DNA of 36,559 nt from an uncultured Verrucomicrobia subdivision 3 bacterium (lineage in GTDB: Bacteria > Verrucomicrobiota > Verrucomicrobiia > Limisphaerales > UBA8199). How positions within the stretch are numbered: the first letter of the stretch is position 1; every line of letters starts with the position of its first letter. The stretch lies in NCBI GenBank assembly GCA_903913865.1, contig CAIWMU010000102.1, forward strand, positions 1 to 36,559. The letters run 5' to 3'. Of the stretch, positions 27,138 through 34,917 are shown in pieces. The notes under the pieces are model-generated. The model was not told the origin of the DNA. It saw only the letters and a list, made by a program, of their open reading frames with translations, and did no database searches. The translations under genes and the position numbers were made by a program.

Positions 27138-27183
27138 AAGGAACACTGCCGGAACTGGCGGGATGTTTCCTTTTTTGTCTTTT
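27138..27183 (+). terminator. Terminator-like hairpin in the csp leader
   Basis: AAGGAACA (27138-27145) pairs with TGTTTCCTT (27164-27172) with one bulge; an inner GCC/GGC pairing adds to the stem, and a T-run (27171-27176, then mixed T to 27183) follows. It lies between the candidate promoter and the csp gene, so it may be a transcription attenuator or the 3' end of an approximately 80-nt small RNA. Confidence 0.6.
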
Positions 27184-27207
27184 GGCGAACGCCAACAGGG
27201 CCGATCC

Positions 27208-27236
27208 CGCCACTTTTGCAACCAGTAAAAGTGGCG
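27208..27236 (+). promoter_or_regulatory. Stable leader hairpin upstream of csp
   Basis: CGCCACTTTT (27208-27217) and AAAAGTGGCG (27227-27236) form a perfect 10-bp stem with a 9-nt loop, ending 41 nt before the csp start codon. A smaller TTGGCG/CGCCAA hairpin precedes it at 27182-27195. Cold-shock mRNAs commonly carry temperature-sensitive leader structures. Confidence 0.55.
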
Positions 27237-27277
27237 AACAGCCCCGTGGTGATGCCTTCAAGAAAGGGAGAAATAGT

Positions 27278-27496
27278 ATGGCCACTGGCAAATTAAAATG
27301 GTGGGACAATAAAAAGGGCTTCGGGTTCATCACCCAGGATGACGGCCAGGATGTGTTTGTCCATCACACGTCGATTCCGGGTTCAGGCTTCAAAACCCTC
27401 ACCGAGGGTGAGACTCTGATCTTCGACGTCATACCAAGCGAAAAAGGCCCCAAGGCGCAGAATGTGCGGCGTGCGGAGGATGCTTCCCCCGCCTGA
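27278..27496 (+). CDS. Cold-shock protein (CspA family)
   Basis: A 72-residue single cold-shock domain with RNP1-type KGFGFI (residues 13-18) and RNP2-type DVFVHH (25-30). It binds single-stranded RNA and DNA and acts as an RNA chaperone or antiterminator. ATG 27278 follows a strong GGGAG site by 7 nt, which excludes the longer upstream frame. The structured leader before it suggests post-transcriptional control. A short GCCTGA/TCAGGC hairpin straddles its stop codon, without a T-run. Confidence 0.95.
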   Translation: MATGKLKWWDNKKGFGFITQDDGQDVFVHHTSIPGSGFKTLTEGETLIFDVIPSEKGPKAQNVRRAEDASPA

Positions 27497-27620
27497 CCGT
27501 CAGGCAGACCCGCTCCGGATTTCCAAACCCCACGCCCCGGGGATCTGCGGAATGTGGACCACACAGTCCACTGAAGGGATGATGTTTGCGCTCCGCCCCA
27601 ACCCGCCCTAGCTTGGGGCC

Positions 27621-28817
27621 ATGTCCGACGCCATCATCGGCCCGGTGGTGAGTCTCTATGTGCACGTCCCTTTTTGTGCACGAAAGTGCTCCTACTGCGC
27701 CTTCTATTCCGAACCCTCCACCGGGGAGGAGATCAACCGGTATGTGGCGGCGTTGACCCGGGAGATGGAATGGATTCAATGCCAGAGGCCGCTTCAGACC
27801 ATCTTTTTCGGCGGTGGCACCCCCTCGATCCTGAATTTGAGGCAGTGGGAGGAGATCCTGACCACAATGCACCGGCTCAAACTGCTCCCTGCGGCGGAGT
27901 TCACCGTGGAGTGCAACCCGGCCACCGTATCCCTGGACAAAGCTCGCCTGCTGCACGATCTGGGTGTGAACCGGATTTCGATGGGAGTGCAATCCCTCGA
28001 TGAGGCTTTGCTCGATCGACTGGGCCGGGTGCACAGCCGGGAGATGGTGTTCAAAAGCTGGGACATCCTCCGCAAAGCCGGGTTTCAAAACCTGAATCTG
28101 GACCTGATGTTTGCGATTCCGGGCCAAACGATGACGGTCTGGGAAAGCACACTCGCCGAGGCCCTTGCCATGGGAAGTGAGCACATGTCCACCTACGAGG
28201 TCATTTACGAGGATGACACCCCCCTCTACGCCCAACTGCAGGCTGGCGAGGTGGCGGAGGATGAGGATCTTTCCTGCGCAATGTTCGAAAAACTGGTGGA
28301 GCGCACCGTTTCCTGCGGATTCGAGCAATACGAGATCGCCAATTTTGCACGATCCAGCATCCCTGCAGGCCTGACCGCAACGACGATCCCCCCCATCCCG
28401 GATGTCCCCCGTCTGGCCTGCCGCCACAATGTGAATTACTGGCGCGGAGGTCAGTTCCATGGACTCGGCCCCGGCGCCACCGCCTATGTGGCTGGAGTTC
28501 GCAGCCGCAACTGGGCCAACACGCAACTTTACTGCGAGCAAATCGAGAAAGGATGTCGGGCGGTTGAAAGTTCAGAATGCCTCCCTCCCCGCCGACGCGC
28601 CGGGGAAACAGCCGCCTTCGGCCTGCGGATGCCCGCCGGTTGGCCTTTTGCCACATTCCTGGAAGTGACCGGCTACGACCTGCAAAAAGAATGGGGAGAT
28701 GCCATCCAGGAACTGGTGGCACAAGGTTGGGGTGAACTGTCAAAGGACAGCTTCCGCCTCACTTCAGAAGGACTCAGGTTCGCCGACTCGGCAGCGCAAC
28801 TGTTCCTGGGGGACTAG
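27621..28817 (+). CDS. hemW: HemW-like radical SAM protein
   Basis: A 398-residue protein of the HemW/HemN family. The 4Fe-4S cluster cysteines are Cys19, Cys23 and Cys26 in HVPFCARKCSYCAFYS, and the SAM-binding GGGTPS follows at 64-69. The later strings NRISMGVQS, DLMFAIPGQT, the CRHNVNYW motif and the C-terminal HemN_C region are present. HemW is a haem-binding chaperone that inserts haem into respiratory enzymes; it lacks coproporphyrinogen oxidase activity. The fourth position after the cluster is Ala rather than the usual Asp (YCAF for YCDF). About 20 extra residues, rich in Pro, Ile and Thr, are inserted just before CRHN. It converges on the next gene with 2 nt between. Confidence 0.9.
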   Translation: MSDAIIGPVVSLYVHVPFCARKCSYCAFYSEPSTGEEINRYVAALTREMEWIQCQRPLQTIFFGGGTPSILNLRQWEEILTTMHRLKLLPAAEFTVECNPATVSLDKARLLHDLGVNRISMGVQSLDEALLDRLGRVHSREMVFKSWDILRKAGFQNLNLDLMFAIPGQTMTVWESTLAEALAMGSEHMSTYEVIYEDDTPLYAQLQAGEVAEDEDLSCAMFEKLVERTVSCGFEQYEIANFARSSIPAGLTATTIPPIPDVPRLACRHNVNYWRGGQFHGLGPGATAYVAGVRSRNWANTQLYCEQIEKGCRAVESSECLPPRRRAGETAAFGLRMPAGWPFATFLEVTGYDLQKEWGDAIQELVAQGWGELSKDSFRLTSEGLRFADSAAQLFLGD

Positions 28818-28819
28818 CC

Positions 28820-29209
28820 TCAGGGAGTGGCCGCTGCAGGAACCTCAGGTTTGATTTCCTTGAGGGTCGCGGACGGTTCCCGGACGGCGACACTGTGGTC
28901 GGCACTCAGCACGGCTCCATTCGTGGAGACAAAGAGTGGCGGGTAGAGGGTGGATTTGCGGAAATAGATGCTGTAGATCACCTTGCCGGAATTGGTGGTC
29001 TTCCGGATGTCGTCAATCTCCTCCCCGCCGGTCTGCGCGCGAATGGTGTTTTGCACTTCGGGTGGCAGAGTCATGAACAGGGCACCAGAGGAGACGAGCG
29101 GAAAGGCATAGGAACTCCGGGCATGCTCGTTCTTACTGCGGGCGCAGCCCACCAGAAGCCCGATCAACAGAAGCATCCCAACGCCCACAATGGTGAAATT
29201 ATTTTTCAT
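28820..29209 (-). CDS. PepSY-like lipoprotein
   Basis: A 129-residue lipoprotein with lipobox LVGC (Cys22) after a hydrophobic N-terminus. The mature part (LPPEVQNTIRAQTGGEEIDDI, then a strand pair ending LFVSTNGAVL) resembles the PepSY-like domain found in small periplasmic proteins. ATG 29209 gives a normal signal peptide; an in-frame codon 21 nt upstream adds acidic residues unfit for one. Its role is unknown; such domains may inhibit proteases, and the divergent neighbour encodes an envelope protease. Confidence 0.7.
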   Translation of the reverse strand: MKNNFTIVGVGMLLLIGLLVGCARSKNEHARSSYAFPLVSSGALFMTLPPEVQNTIRAQTGGEEIDDIRKTTNSGKVIYSIYFRKSTLYPPLFVSTNGAVLSADHSVAVREPSATLKEIKPEVPAAATP

Positions 29210-29400
29210 ATCTTCAGCGAACGCTTCCACTCTAACCCCACCCCCTCCCCGGGGCGAGTGAAAAGAGGGGCCCGGCGTAGCCCGATTCCCCCTTGGGGAG
29301 CATCCCCCACCCCCCTGATCACCCGAGCCGCATGAGGATCTCCAGCCAGCTGCAGTGATTAAGCTGTTGAAAAATGGAAAAGTTATGATTCTTTGGAGGC

Positions 29401-30231
29401 GTGCGAAACCTGATCAAACTCCCGAAGATGTGGCAAGCCTCCATCCTGACCACCTGCCTTGCGGTTCTATGCCTGCTCGCGCAGGGCTGTTCCACCGTGC
29501 CGGTTACGGGCCGCCGCAGCCTGAACCTGATTCCAGCCGGGGAGGAATTGCAACTGGGCCTGACCAGCTTTGAGGAAACGAAAAAGGGAACCCCCATCAG
29601 CAAAAACCGCGCCGCTAATGAGCAGGTGCAGCGGGTCGGGAAACTGGTCGCTCAGGTGGCCTCTCCCGACCTCCCCAACGCCCAGTGGGAATTCGTGGTT
29701 TTCGAGAGCAAGGAGGCGAATGCCTTCTGTCTGCCGGGTGGCAAGGTAGGTGTTTATACCGGCCTGCTGCCCATCACGCGCACGGATGCCGGGCTGGCCG
29801 CAGTCATAGGCCATGAGGTGGGCCATGCCGTGGCCCATCACGGGGCCGAGCGGATGAGTGAGGCCTTGATGATTCAGGGGGGAGGCGAGTTGCTCAAAGC
29901 CGGAATGTCAAAGCGTGATCCGAAGGTTCAGGAGGCTGCCGCCCTCGCCTACGGTGTTGGCATGAAAATGGGCCGGGAACTGCCGCACAGCAGGCAGCAG
30001 GAACTGGAGGCCGACCAGATCGGCCTGATTTACATGGCCCGTGCCGGTTATGACCCGGCCGAAGCAATTGCCTTTTGGAAACGGTTCTCGGAGGCGAACG
30101 GGCAGGCGAAAACCCCGCCCGGCGTCATTGAACGTTGGTTGAGCACCCATCCGGTGAATGCCGAACGGATCAAGCAACTGGAACAACTCCTCCCCAAAGC
30201 CCGGGAGGAAATGAAAAAGCCGGCCCAATAG
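29401..30231 (+). CDS. M48-family lipoprotein metalloprotease (BepA/YcaL-like)
   Basis: A 276-residue periplasmic protease. A lipobox LAQGC (Cys30) follows a charged n-region and hydrophobic stretch, then the conserved PVTGRRSLNLIP motif. The zinc site is HEVGH (138-142) with Glu203 in ELEADQIG. It ends near GVIERWLSTHPVNAERIKQL, the usual M48 tail without TPR repeats. Such enzymes clear misassembled outer-membrane proteins. The GTG at 29401 is preferred because it supplies the positive n-region (RNLIKLPK); GGAGG is only one base upstream, so ATG 29428 with a poorer signal peptide remains possible. The next gene begins 2 nt after its stop. Confidence 0.87.
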   Translation: MRNLIKLPKMWQASILTTCLAVLCLLAQGCSTVPVTGRRSLNLIPAGEELQLGLTSFEETKKGTPISKNRAANEQVQRVGKLVAQVASPDLPNAQWEFVVFESKEANAFCLPGGKVGVYTGLLPITRTDAGLAAVIGHEVGHAVAHHGAERMSEALMIQGGGELLKAGMSKRDPKVQEAAALAYGVGMKMGRELPHSRQQELEADQIGLIYMARAGYDPAEAIAFWKRFSEANGQAKTPPGVIERWLSTHPVNAERIKQLEQLLPKAREEMKKPAQ

Positions 30232-30233
30232 GA

Positions 30234-31544
30234 ATGACCCGCTTCCACAAGCATCACAACCGGGACCAAAGCCAGGCTGGATCCGCCCTCCTCTGGTTGC
30301 TGGTCCTGGCGAGTATCGCAGGTCTGGCCGTGTTTTTTTGGTATGCGGGGCAGGAGCAGGTCATCCCGCTCCCCACCACACCATCGGCTGCAAAGTCCCA
30401 AACCGCTCCAAAGCCGGCCACCAACAGCGCACAGGAGTTCACCCCGGTACATGTCCTCAGAAAGGACAGCGATACCCCTCTGGTGAAACCCCGCACCCTC
30501 AGCAAGGGGGATCCCATGCCGGCGGTGGTTGCTCAGACGAATCCTCCCCCAAGCCCTCTGCCGGCGGTCACCAATACCGTCCGGACTCCCCCGCCACTGT
30601 CATCCACCAACATCACGCCCATCACTCCCGCCTCCAATTCGACACCCAAAACCTTCTCCACCCTCTCCACGAACGCCCCCGGCTACCCACGCCCGACCCG
30701 AACCATTCTTGAAGCCCAGATCGCCATGGATCGCCTTGGAATCTCCAGCGGTTCACTGGATGGTGTCGTCGGATCCCAAACCCGGTCCGCCTTCCGCGCC
30801 TTCCAGAAAAGGACCGGCCTCGTTCCTTCAGGGGAATGGGATCTCCCCACCCGTGGTGAACTCCTGCTCGACCGCCCGCCCATCACATCCTGTGTTCTCG
30901 CCACAAACGATCTTGCGGAGATCCAACCCCTCAGTCCCTCCTGGCTCGGCAAGTCCCAACAAAGCAGGCTCGCCTTTGAGTCCGTTCTGGAGAGCCTCGC
31001 CGAGAGAAGTCACGCCCACCCTGAACTCATCCGCCACCTCAACCCGGGCATCAACTGGACCAACGTGACAGCTGGCACAACGGTCCAGATACCCGATGCC
31101 TCCCCTGCCCCACCCGCCACCAAAGCGGCCTGGGCCGTCATCCGGCTGGGGGAGAAAACCCTGGAGGCCTTCGATTCAGCCACCAACCTCCTGCTGCACT
31201 TCCCGTGCAGCATCGCCCGTTATGTCGAAAAACGGCCTCTCGGGGAACTTCACGTTACCGCCATCGCCCTGAATCCCAATTACACCTTCAACCCCGCCCT
31301 GTTCCCGGAATCGCCCGAGGCTCAAACCATCACCACAAAGCTCATCCTGCCCCCGGGCCCGAACAATCCGGTCGGGGCCGCCTGGATCGGTCTGGACAGG
31401 CCCGGTTACGGCATGCACGGCACGCCCGGTCCCGAACAGGTGGGGCGGACGGAGTCCCATGGCTGCTTCCGCCTGGCAAACTGGAATGCTGAACTGTTGG
31501 CAAGGCATTCGTTCCTCGGCATGCCGGTCCTCGTGGAACCTTGA
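30234..31544 (+). CDS. L,D-transpeptidase with peptidoglycan-binding domain
   Basis: A 436-residue envelope enzyme. A signal anchor (about 18-37) precedes a long Pro/Thr-rich linker (about 45-155). A peptidoglycan_binding_1-like module follows (IAMDRLGISSGSLDGVVG, SAFRAFQKRTGL), then a LysM-like segment (HAHPELIRHLNPGINW). The C-terminal YkuD domain carries HGTPG (395-399) and catalytic SHGCFRL with Cys411. It makes 3-3 cross-links or attaches proteins to peptidoglycan. It starts 2 nt after the M48 lipoprotein gene, so the two are cotranscribed and probably act together at the cell wall. Confidence 0.9.
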   Translation: MTRFHKHHNRDQSQAGSALLWLLVLASIAGLAVFFWYAGQEQVIPLPTTPSAAKSQTAPKPATNSAQEFTPVHVLRKDSDTPLVKPRTLSKGDPMPAVVAQTNPPPSPLPAVTNTVRTPPPLSSTNITPITPASNSTPKTFSTLSTNAPGYPRPTRTILEAQIAMDRLGISSGSLDGVVGSQTRSAFRAFQKRTGLVPSGEWDLPTRGELLLDRPPITSCVLATNDLAEIQPLSPSWLGKSQQSRLAFESVLESLAERSHAHPELIRHLNPGINWTNVTAGTTVQIPDASPAPPATKAAWAVIRLGEKTLEAFDSATNLLLHFPCSIARYVEKRPLGELHVTAIALNPNYTFNPALFPESPEAQTITTKLILPPGPNNPVGAAWIGLDRPGYGMHGTPGPEQVGRTESHGCFRLANWNAELLARHSFLGMPVLVEP

Positions 31545-31598
31545 TGGTGCCGAAACGTTTCTCTGTGAGTTCCGCTACGCCGCCAGCAAAGTGAATTC

Positions 31599-31850
31599 TT
31601 ACCGACCCGGCGAATGGGTGATGCCCACCCGGGCTGGAGTGTTTGTCACGACAATCGGAGGAAGTTTCTGGATCCGGCGCTGCTGCAGTTGATCAATCAT
31701 GTGGAGATCCCGTCCCAGGTAGTGCAGGGTCCGCACATTCCCCATGAGATAAATCAGCAGCAGGGTGATGATCACAATGATGACAATGGTCGCAAAACCA
31801 CCCCGGTCGCAGCGCGGGGATGTCCGGAATTTGGAGCAGGGAATGTTCAT
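31599..31850 (-). CDS. Small GspK/PilX-like pseudopilin-type protein
   Basis: An 83-residue protein with one hydrophobic helix right after RGG (FATIVIIVIITLLLIYLMG, residues 19-37). The placement resembles the N-terminus of GspK or PilX, which lack the Glu5 of ordinary pilins; here position +5 after Gly18 is Val. A short amphipathic helix follows (LGRDLHMIDQLQQRRI) and then a tail; the large globular domain of GspK is absent. It is the last gene of the pseudopilin operon and overlaps the preceding gene (ATGA). It may be a minimal tip or initiation pseudopilin. This reading is inference from helix position and context. Confidence 0.6.
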   Translation of the reverse strand: MNIPCSKFRTSPRCDRGGFATIVIIVIITLLLIYLMGNVRTLHYLGRDLHMIDQLQQRRIQKLPPIVVTNTPARVGITHSPGR

Positions 31851-32347
31851 GGCGTTGCGGGGTTCGCGGGCACGGCAATGAATGTGAAAACCGGCTTGAA
31901 GCGCGGGGTTTTTGAATGGGTTACCAGCTCCAGATCGCAGCGCCAGGCTGTCACCTTCTCACGGGGATCGGGCTCGAAGCTGATTTCGTGAAGATTCCCC
32001 AGCACCGGTACCCACGGTCCTGCCCCGACTTTGCGCAACAAACTCGTACCTCCCGACCGGTAGTCAACCTCCCCCTGCCCCCCCTGCAGCCGCAGAATGC
32101 GCCCCTCCCCGGTTTCGCCCCACTCCACACGGGTCGCGCAGCGGATATCGGCCCGCCACCGCTCGCCAACGCGCATCGCGCGACCAAAATCATCGGCGCT
32201 GCGCCGCAGGGCGACCGAGTTTGTTAAACAGCGGTCGAGGCCAAGATACGCGGCTGCCAGCACGATCACCAGCACGCCGGCATACACCAGCACCTCGATC
32301 ATCATGTAGCCGCAACGGCCCTGTCTGTTCTGGAATCTGGTCTTCAT
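31847..32347 (-). CDS. Pseudopilin, GspJ/PilW-like
   Basis: A 166-residue pseudopilin. The class III signal is RCG then YMMIEVLVYAGVLVIVLAAA, with cleavage after Gly13 and Glu18 at position +5. The beta-rich C-terminal part (about 60-160) resembles GspJ/PilW globular domains (SLLRKVGAGPWVPVLGNL, WRCDLELVT). ATG 32347 is fixed by a 4-nt overlap with the upstream gene's stop. It overlaps the next gene by ATGA as well. Confidence 0.8.
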   Translation of the reverse strand: MKTRFQNRQGRCGYMMIEVLVYAGVLVIVLAAAYLGLDRCLTNSVALRRSADDFGRAMRVGERWRADIRCATRVEWGETGEGRILRLQGGQGEVDYRSGGTSLLRKVGAGPWVPVLGNLHEISFEPDPREKVTAWRCDLELVTHSKTPRFKPVFTFIAVPANPATP

Positions 32348-32715
32348 GGCAATTTCACCTCCCGCCAGACGATGGGGTGCTGGCTGGCATCCCTCCATTC
32401 GAGGCGAAGCTGGTGCGGTTGGCGGATCAAAACAAATGCTCCCGGAGGCAGATTGGTCGCGGCCCTCGCCTTTACTGGATACGGATTTGTCCCCTCGGGA
32501 AAGAGCTGCCACTCCCCTGCAACAAGGGTTTCAAATTCACCATCCACAATCTCCATCGCGACAGCATGGTGATACTGCGCACGGGCCAGTCGGCGCTCGG
32601 AGGAGATGGAATAGGCAAGCGGCAGAAGCGCCGAGGTCAGCAGCGCCAGTGCCGCCAGCAACTCGATCATCAGCCAGGCCTGGCTGCCTTTTGCATGATT
32701 TCGCCGGATTACCAT
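32344..32715 (-). CDS. Pseudopilin, GspI/PilV-like
   Basis: A 123-residue pseudopilin. The hydrophobic helix begins AWLMIELLAALALLTSALLP, with Glu18 at +5 if cleavage follows Ala13 (Gly10 would put Glu at +8), an unusual but tolerated site. The small globular part contains FETLVAGEWQLFPEG. The ATG at 32715 overlaps the upstream gspF stop by 7 nt; the gene ends inside the next start codon. Confidence 0.75.
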   Translation of the reverse strand: MVIRRNHAKGSQAWLMIELLAALALLTSALLPLAYSISSERRLARAQYHHAVAMEIVDGEFETLVAGEWQLFPEGTNPYPVKARAATNLPPGAFVLIRQPHQLRLEWRDASQHPIVWREVKLP

Positions 32716-33887
32716 AATGATGCGGTTTGGATGAGGGCAATAAGGGCAAGGAAGATGGCGATCGCCGTCATTCCGACCACCAGCCCGTTGTAAAGCACCA
32801 GCACCGTGGTGGCCACCTGCGCCGCCGCCTGCTCCTGTTGAAAGGCGCTCGCATCCAGGGCATCGTGCCACCCTGCAAGTATCGATTGAAAGTCCGACCC
32901 GCGCTTCAGGGCGTTGGCCAGCCTCCATCGCAGTTCCCCCGCCCCATCGATCGACTGGATCGCCTCCGGCAGAGCGACTCCCGCGCGAAGCTGGTCGCAG
33001 ACCCGTCCCGCCCGCTTCTCAAACATCACATTGTGGGTGGACTGCCCCGCAAGCGTCACCGCCTCCTCCTCCGCAATTCCCGCATCCAGAAGCACCGCGA
33101 GCATGGCGCTGAAATCCCGCTGCAATCTCTTGCGCCGCCACGGCATCATCCAGAAAATCCCATCCACCACCTCGGGGGAAATCCCCCTCAACCACCGCCC
33201 AAGCCTCGGGCCTCCCGCGTAGCAAAGCGCCATCGCCCAGACCAGGGCGAGAAAAACCATCTGAACACCCACAAACTGCATCTGGCTTCCAAGAACGAAG
33301 CGCGTGAACGCGGGAAGCGTCCCGTTCGCCAGCATGTCTTCGAACACCGCGCGAAACACCGGGATCACCTTGATCTGGCAAAAGATGGGCAGGAATATCA
33401 TGACCGGAGTGAAGGCGAACGTGATGATCAGCAGGTAATTCAGCGCCCCGCGCACCTGCGAGAGCGCGTCATCCTGCAGCTTCCGCGCCGCCGGGATCAC
33501 CTTCCGCACATCCCCCAGCCGCTCGCCGATCGCCAGCATGGCCACCACCTGCTGCGGCAGTAACCGTGGCACGGCTGCCAGGGCAGCTCCCAGATTCTTC
33601 CCGCTCGACATCTCCCGGGCCAGTTGTTGAAACCTCCGGCCCAGCGTCTTATCGGATATCGCCGCGGTTTGTGTGATGATCTGCCCGGCGCTGATCCCCT
33701 CCTCCACACCGAGTTGCAACAAATCCAAAAACACCCGGGCCCTCTCAGCCCTCCGGAGCGGCAGGCTCAGAAAGAAATAGACGATGTAGATCCCCACCGT
33801 GCACAGCAGCAGATAGACCACCCCGGCCAACATGGCCAGCACTGGCAGGAACGGACTCTCCAGGACATCGTTGTAGAAATCGTTCAT
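32709..33887 (-). CDS. gspF: GspF/PilC-type platform protein, second copy
   Basis: A 392-residue inner-membrane protein with two GspF-type cytoplasmic helical domains, around residues 50-150 (LDLLQLGVEEGISAGQII, ERLGDVRKVIPAARKL) and 255-350 (MLAVLLDAGIAEEEAVTLAG, LRAGVALPEAI), each followed by membrane segments. An extra hydrophobic segment at the N-terminus (about 15-45) distinguishes it from the first copy. GspF couples the ATPase to pseudopilus assembly. ATG 33887 with GAGGA five bases before it is favoured over GTG 33902. It starts 7 nt after the first gspF. Confidence 0.85.
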   Translation of the reverse strand: MNDFYNDVLESPFLPVLAMLAGVVYLLLCTVGIYIVYFFLSLPLRRAERARVFLDLLQLGVEEGISAGQIITQTAAISDKTLGRRFQQLAREMSSGKNLGAALAAVPRLLPQQVVAMLAIGERLGDVRKVIPAARKLQDDALSQVRGALNYLLIITFAFTPVMIFLPIFCQIKVIPVFRAVFEDMLANGTLPAFTRFVLGSQMQFVGVQMVFLALVWAMALCYAGGPRLGRWLRGISPEVVDGIFWMMPWRRKRLQRDFSAMLAVLLDAGIAEEEAVTLAGQSTHNVMFEKRAGRVCDQLRAGVALPEAIQSIDGAGELRWRLANALKRGSDFQSILAGWHDALDASAFQQEQAAAQVATTVLVLYNGLVVGMTAIAIFLALIALIQTASLW

Positions 33888-33894
33888 GAGATCC

Positions 33895-34866
33895 TCAATC
33901 ACCCAGCGCGTTCAAGAGTTGCACCATCGACTGCACCACCGGGGCCACCTGCCAGAAGACCACCTGCCCCAGGAGGAGCACCGAGACCGGCAGTGCGCAG
34001 TAAAGCAGCAGTTCCGATTGATGCGCCGCCCTGGATTGGTAAAGATTCGCCGCATTCTGGAATCCCCCGGCCACATCCTCCCCCCGCTGGCGCAGCAACC
34101 ACATGAACAAAGGCGGGAACGGGCGGGCATCCCCGCTCCACTGCGATGGGCCGCCATCCCCGGCTGCCACCCGCTCTTTCCATCGCGCCAGAGTGGCGGC
34201 GGCAGGCGTCCCCTCCTCAAGGCTCCCGGCAAATGCCAGTGCCTCAGGCAGGGGCGTCCCGCCACGCAACATCAGCGCAATGGTGGAAGCCAGTTGCGCG
34301 AGGCTCGCCTCCCGGAATGCCGGCAGCCTCCACCTCAACCATGTCCGGGCCCGGGGCAGCACCATAACCAGAGTCGCCACCACCCCCAGAAGCCCCAGCA
34401 GCACGGGAGTCACCCAGAGGAGCAAAACCATTCGATCGCTGTTTGGCACCAGCCCGCCATGATTATCAGCGAGGAAATGGCTGAAAATGACGGAAAGCAG
34501 GGTCGTGAGACCGAACGCCACCAGGATGACAAGGAGCGGATAAACCATCAACCCCTTCAGCCGGGTCCAGAGCACTCCCGTCCGCTGGTAATGGTCGGCC
34601 AGTAATTGCAGCATCGCCGGCAGGTCGTTCCCCCGGGCACCGATCTGAACCATCCGCCTGTAAAAGACCGGCAGCTTGCCCCCATCCAGCGCCTGCGCCA
34701 AAGGGGTGCCCAGGGAAAGCTCATCCTCGAGACGCGCCAGTTCCGCACGCAACCCGGCATCCCGCAACCCCGCTGCCAGCTGGCGCAGCGATCCCTCAAG
34801 GGGCATCCCCTGCTTCAGCATCAGCCCAAGCTGCTGATTGAAAAACGCCAACTCGTCAAGTTTCAT
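33895..34866 (-). CDS. gspF: GspF/PilC-type platform protein, first copy
   Basis: A 323-residue platform protein with the two GspF domains (residues about 5-110, FFNQQLGLMLKQGMPLEGSL and VQIGARGNDLPAMLQLLADH; and about 195-290, STIALMLRGGTPLPEALAFA) and membrane segments at about 105-130, 150-172 and 295-315. It is shorter than ordinary GspF (about 400). It follows gspE by 51 nt and is followed by a second, diverged gspF. The pair probably forms a heteromeric platform. Confidence 0.85.
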   Translation of the reverse strand: MKLDELAFFNQQLGLMLKQGMPLEGSLRQLAAGLRDAGLRAELARLEDELSLGTPLAQALDGGKLPVFYRRMVQIGARGNDLPAMLQLLADHYQRTGVLWTRLKGLMVYPLLVILVAFGLTTLLSVIFSHFLADNHGGLVPNSDRMVLLLWVTPVLLGLLGVVATLVMVLPRARTWLRWRLPAFREASLAQLASTIALMLRGGTPLPEALAFAGSLEEGTPAAATLARWKERVAAGDGGPSQWSGDARPFPPLFMWLLRQRGEDVAGGFQNAANLYQSRAAHQSELLLYCALPVSVLLLGQVVFWQVAPVVQSMVQLLNALGD

Positions 34867-34917
34867 AACAGTTCATCTGCACCTGTTTCGACCGGGCAGC
34901 GACCAATCCGTCACGCA

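Noticed and set aside
27491-27571. Short hairpins after csp (GCCTGA/TCAGGC and GTGGAC/GTCCAC)
   Set aside because: Both have 6-bp stems and no T-run; neither is a convincing terminator or leader element.
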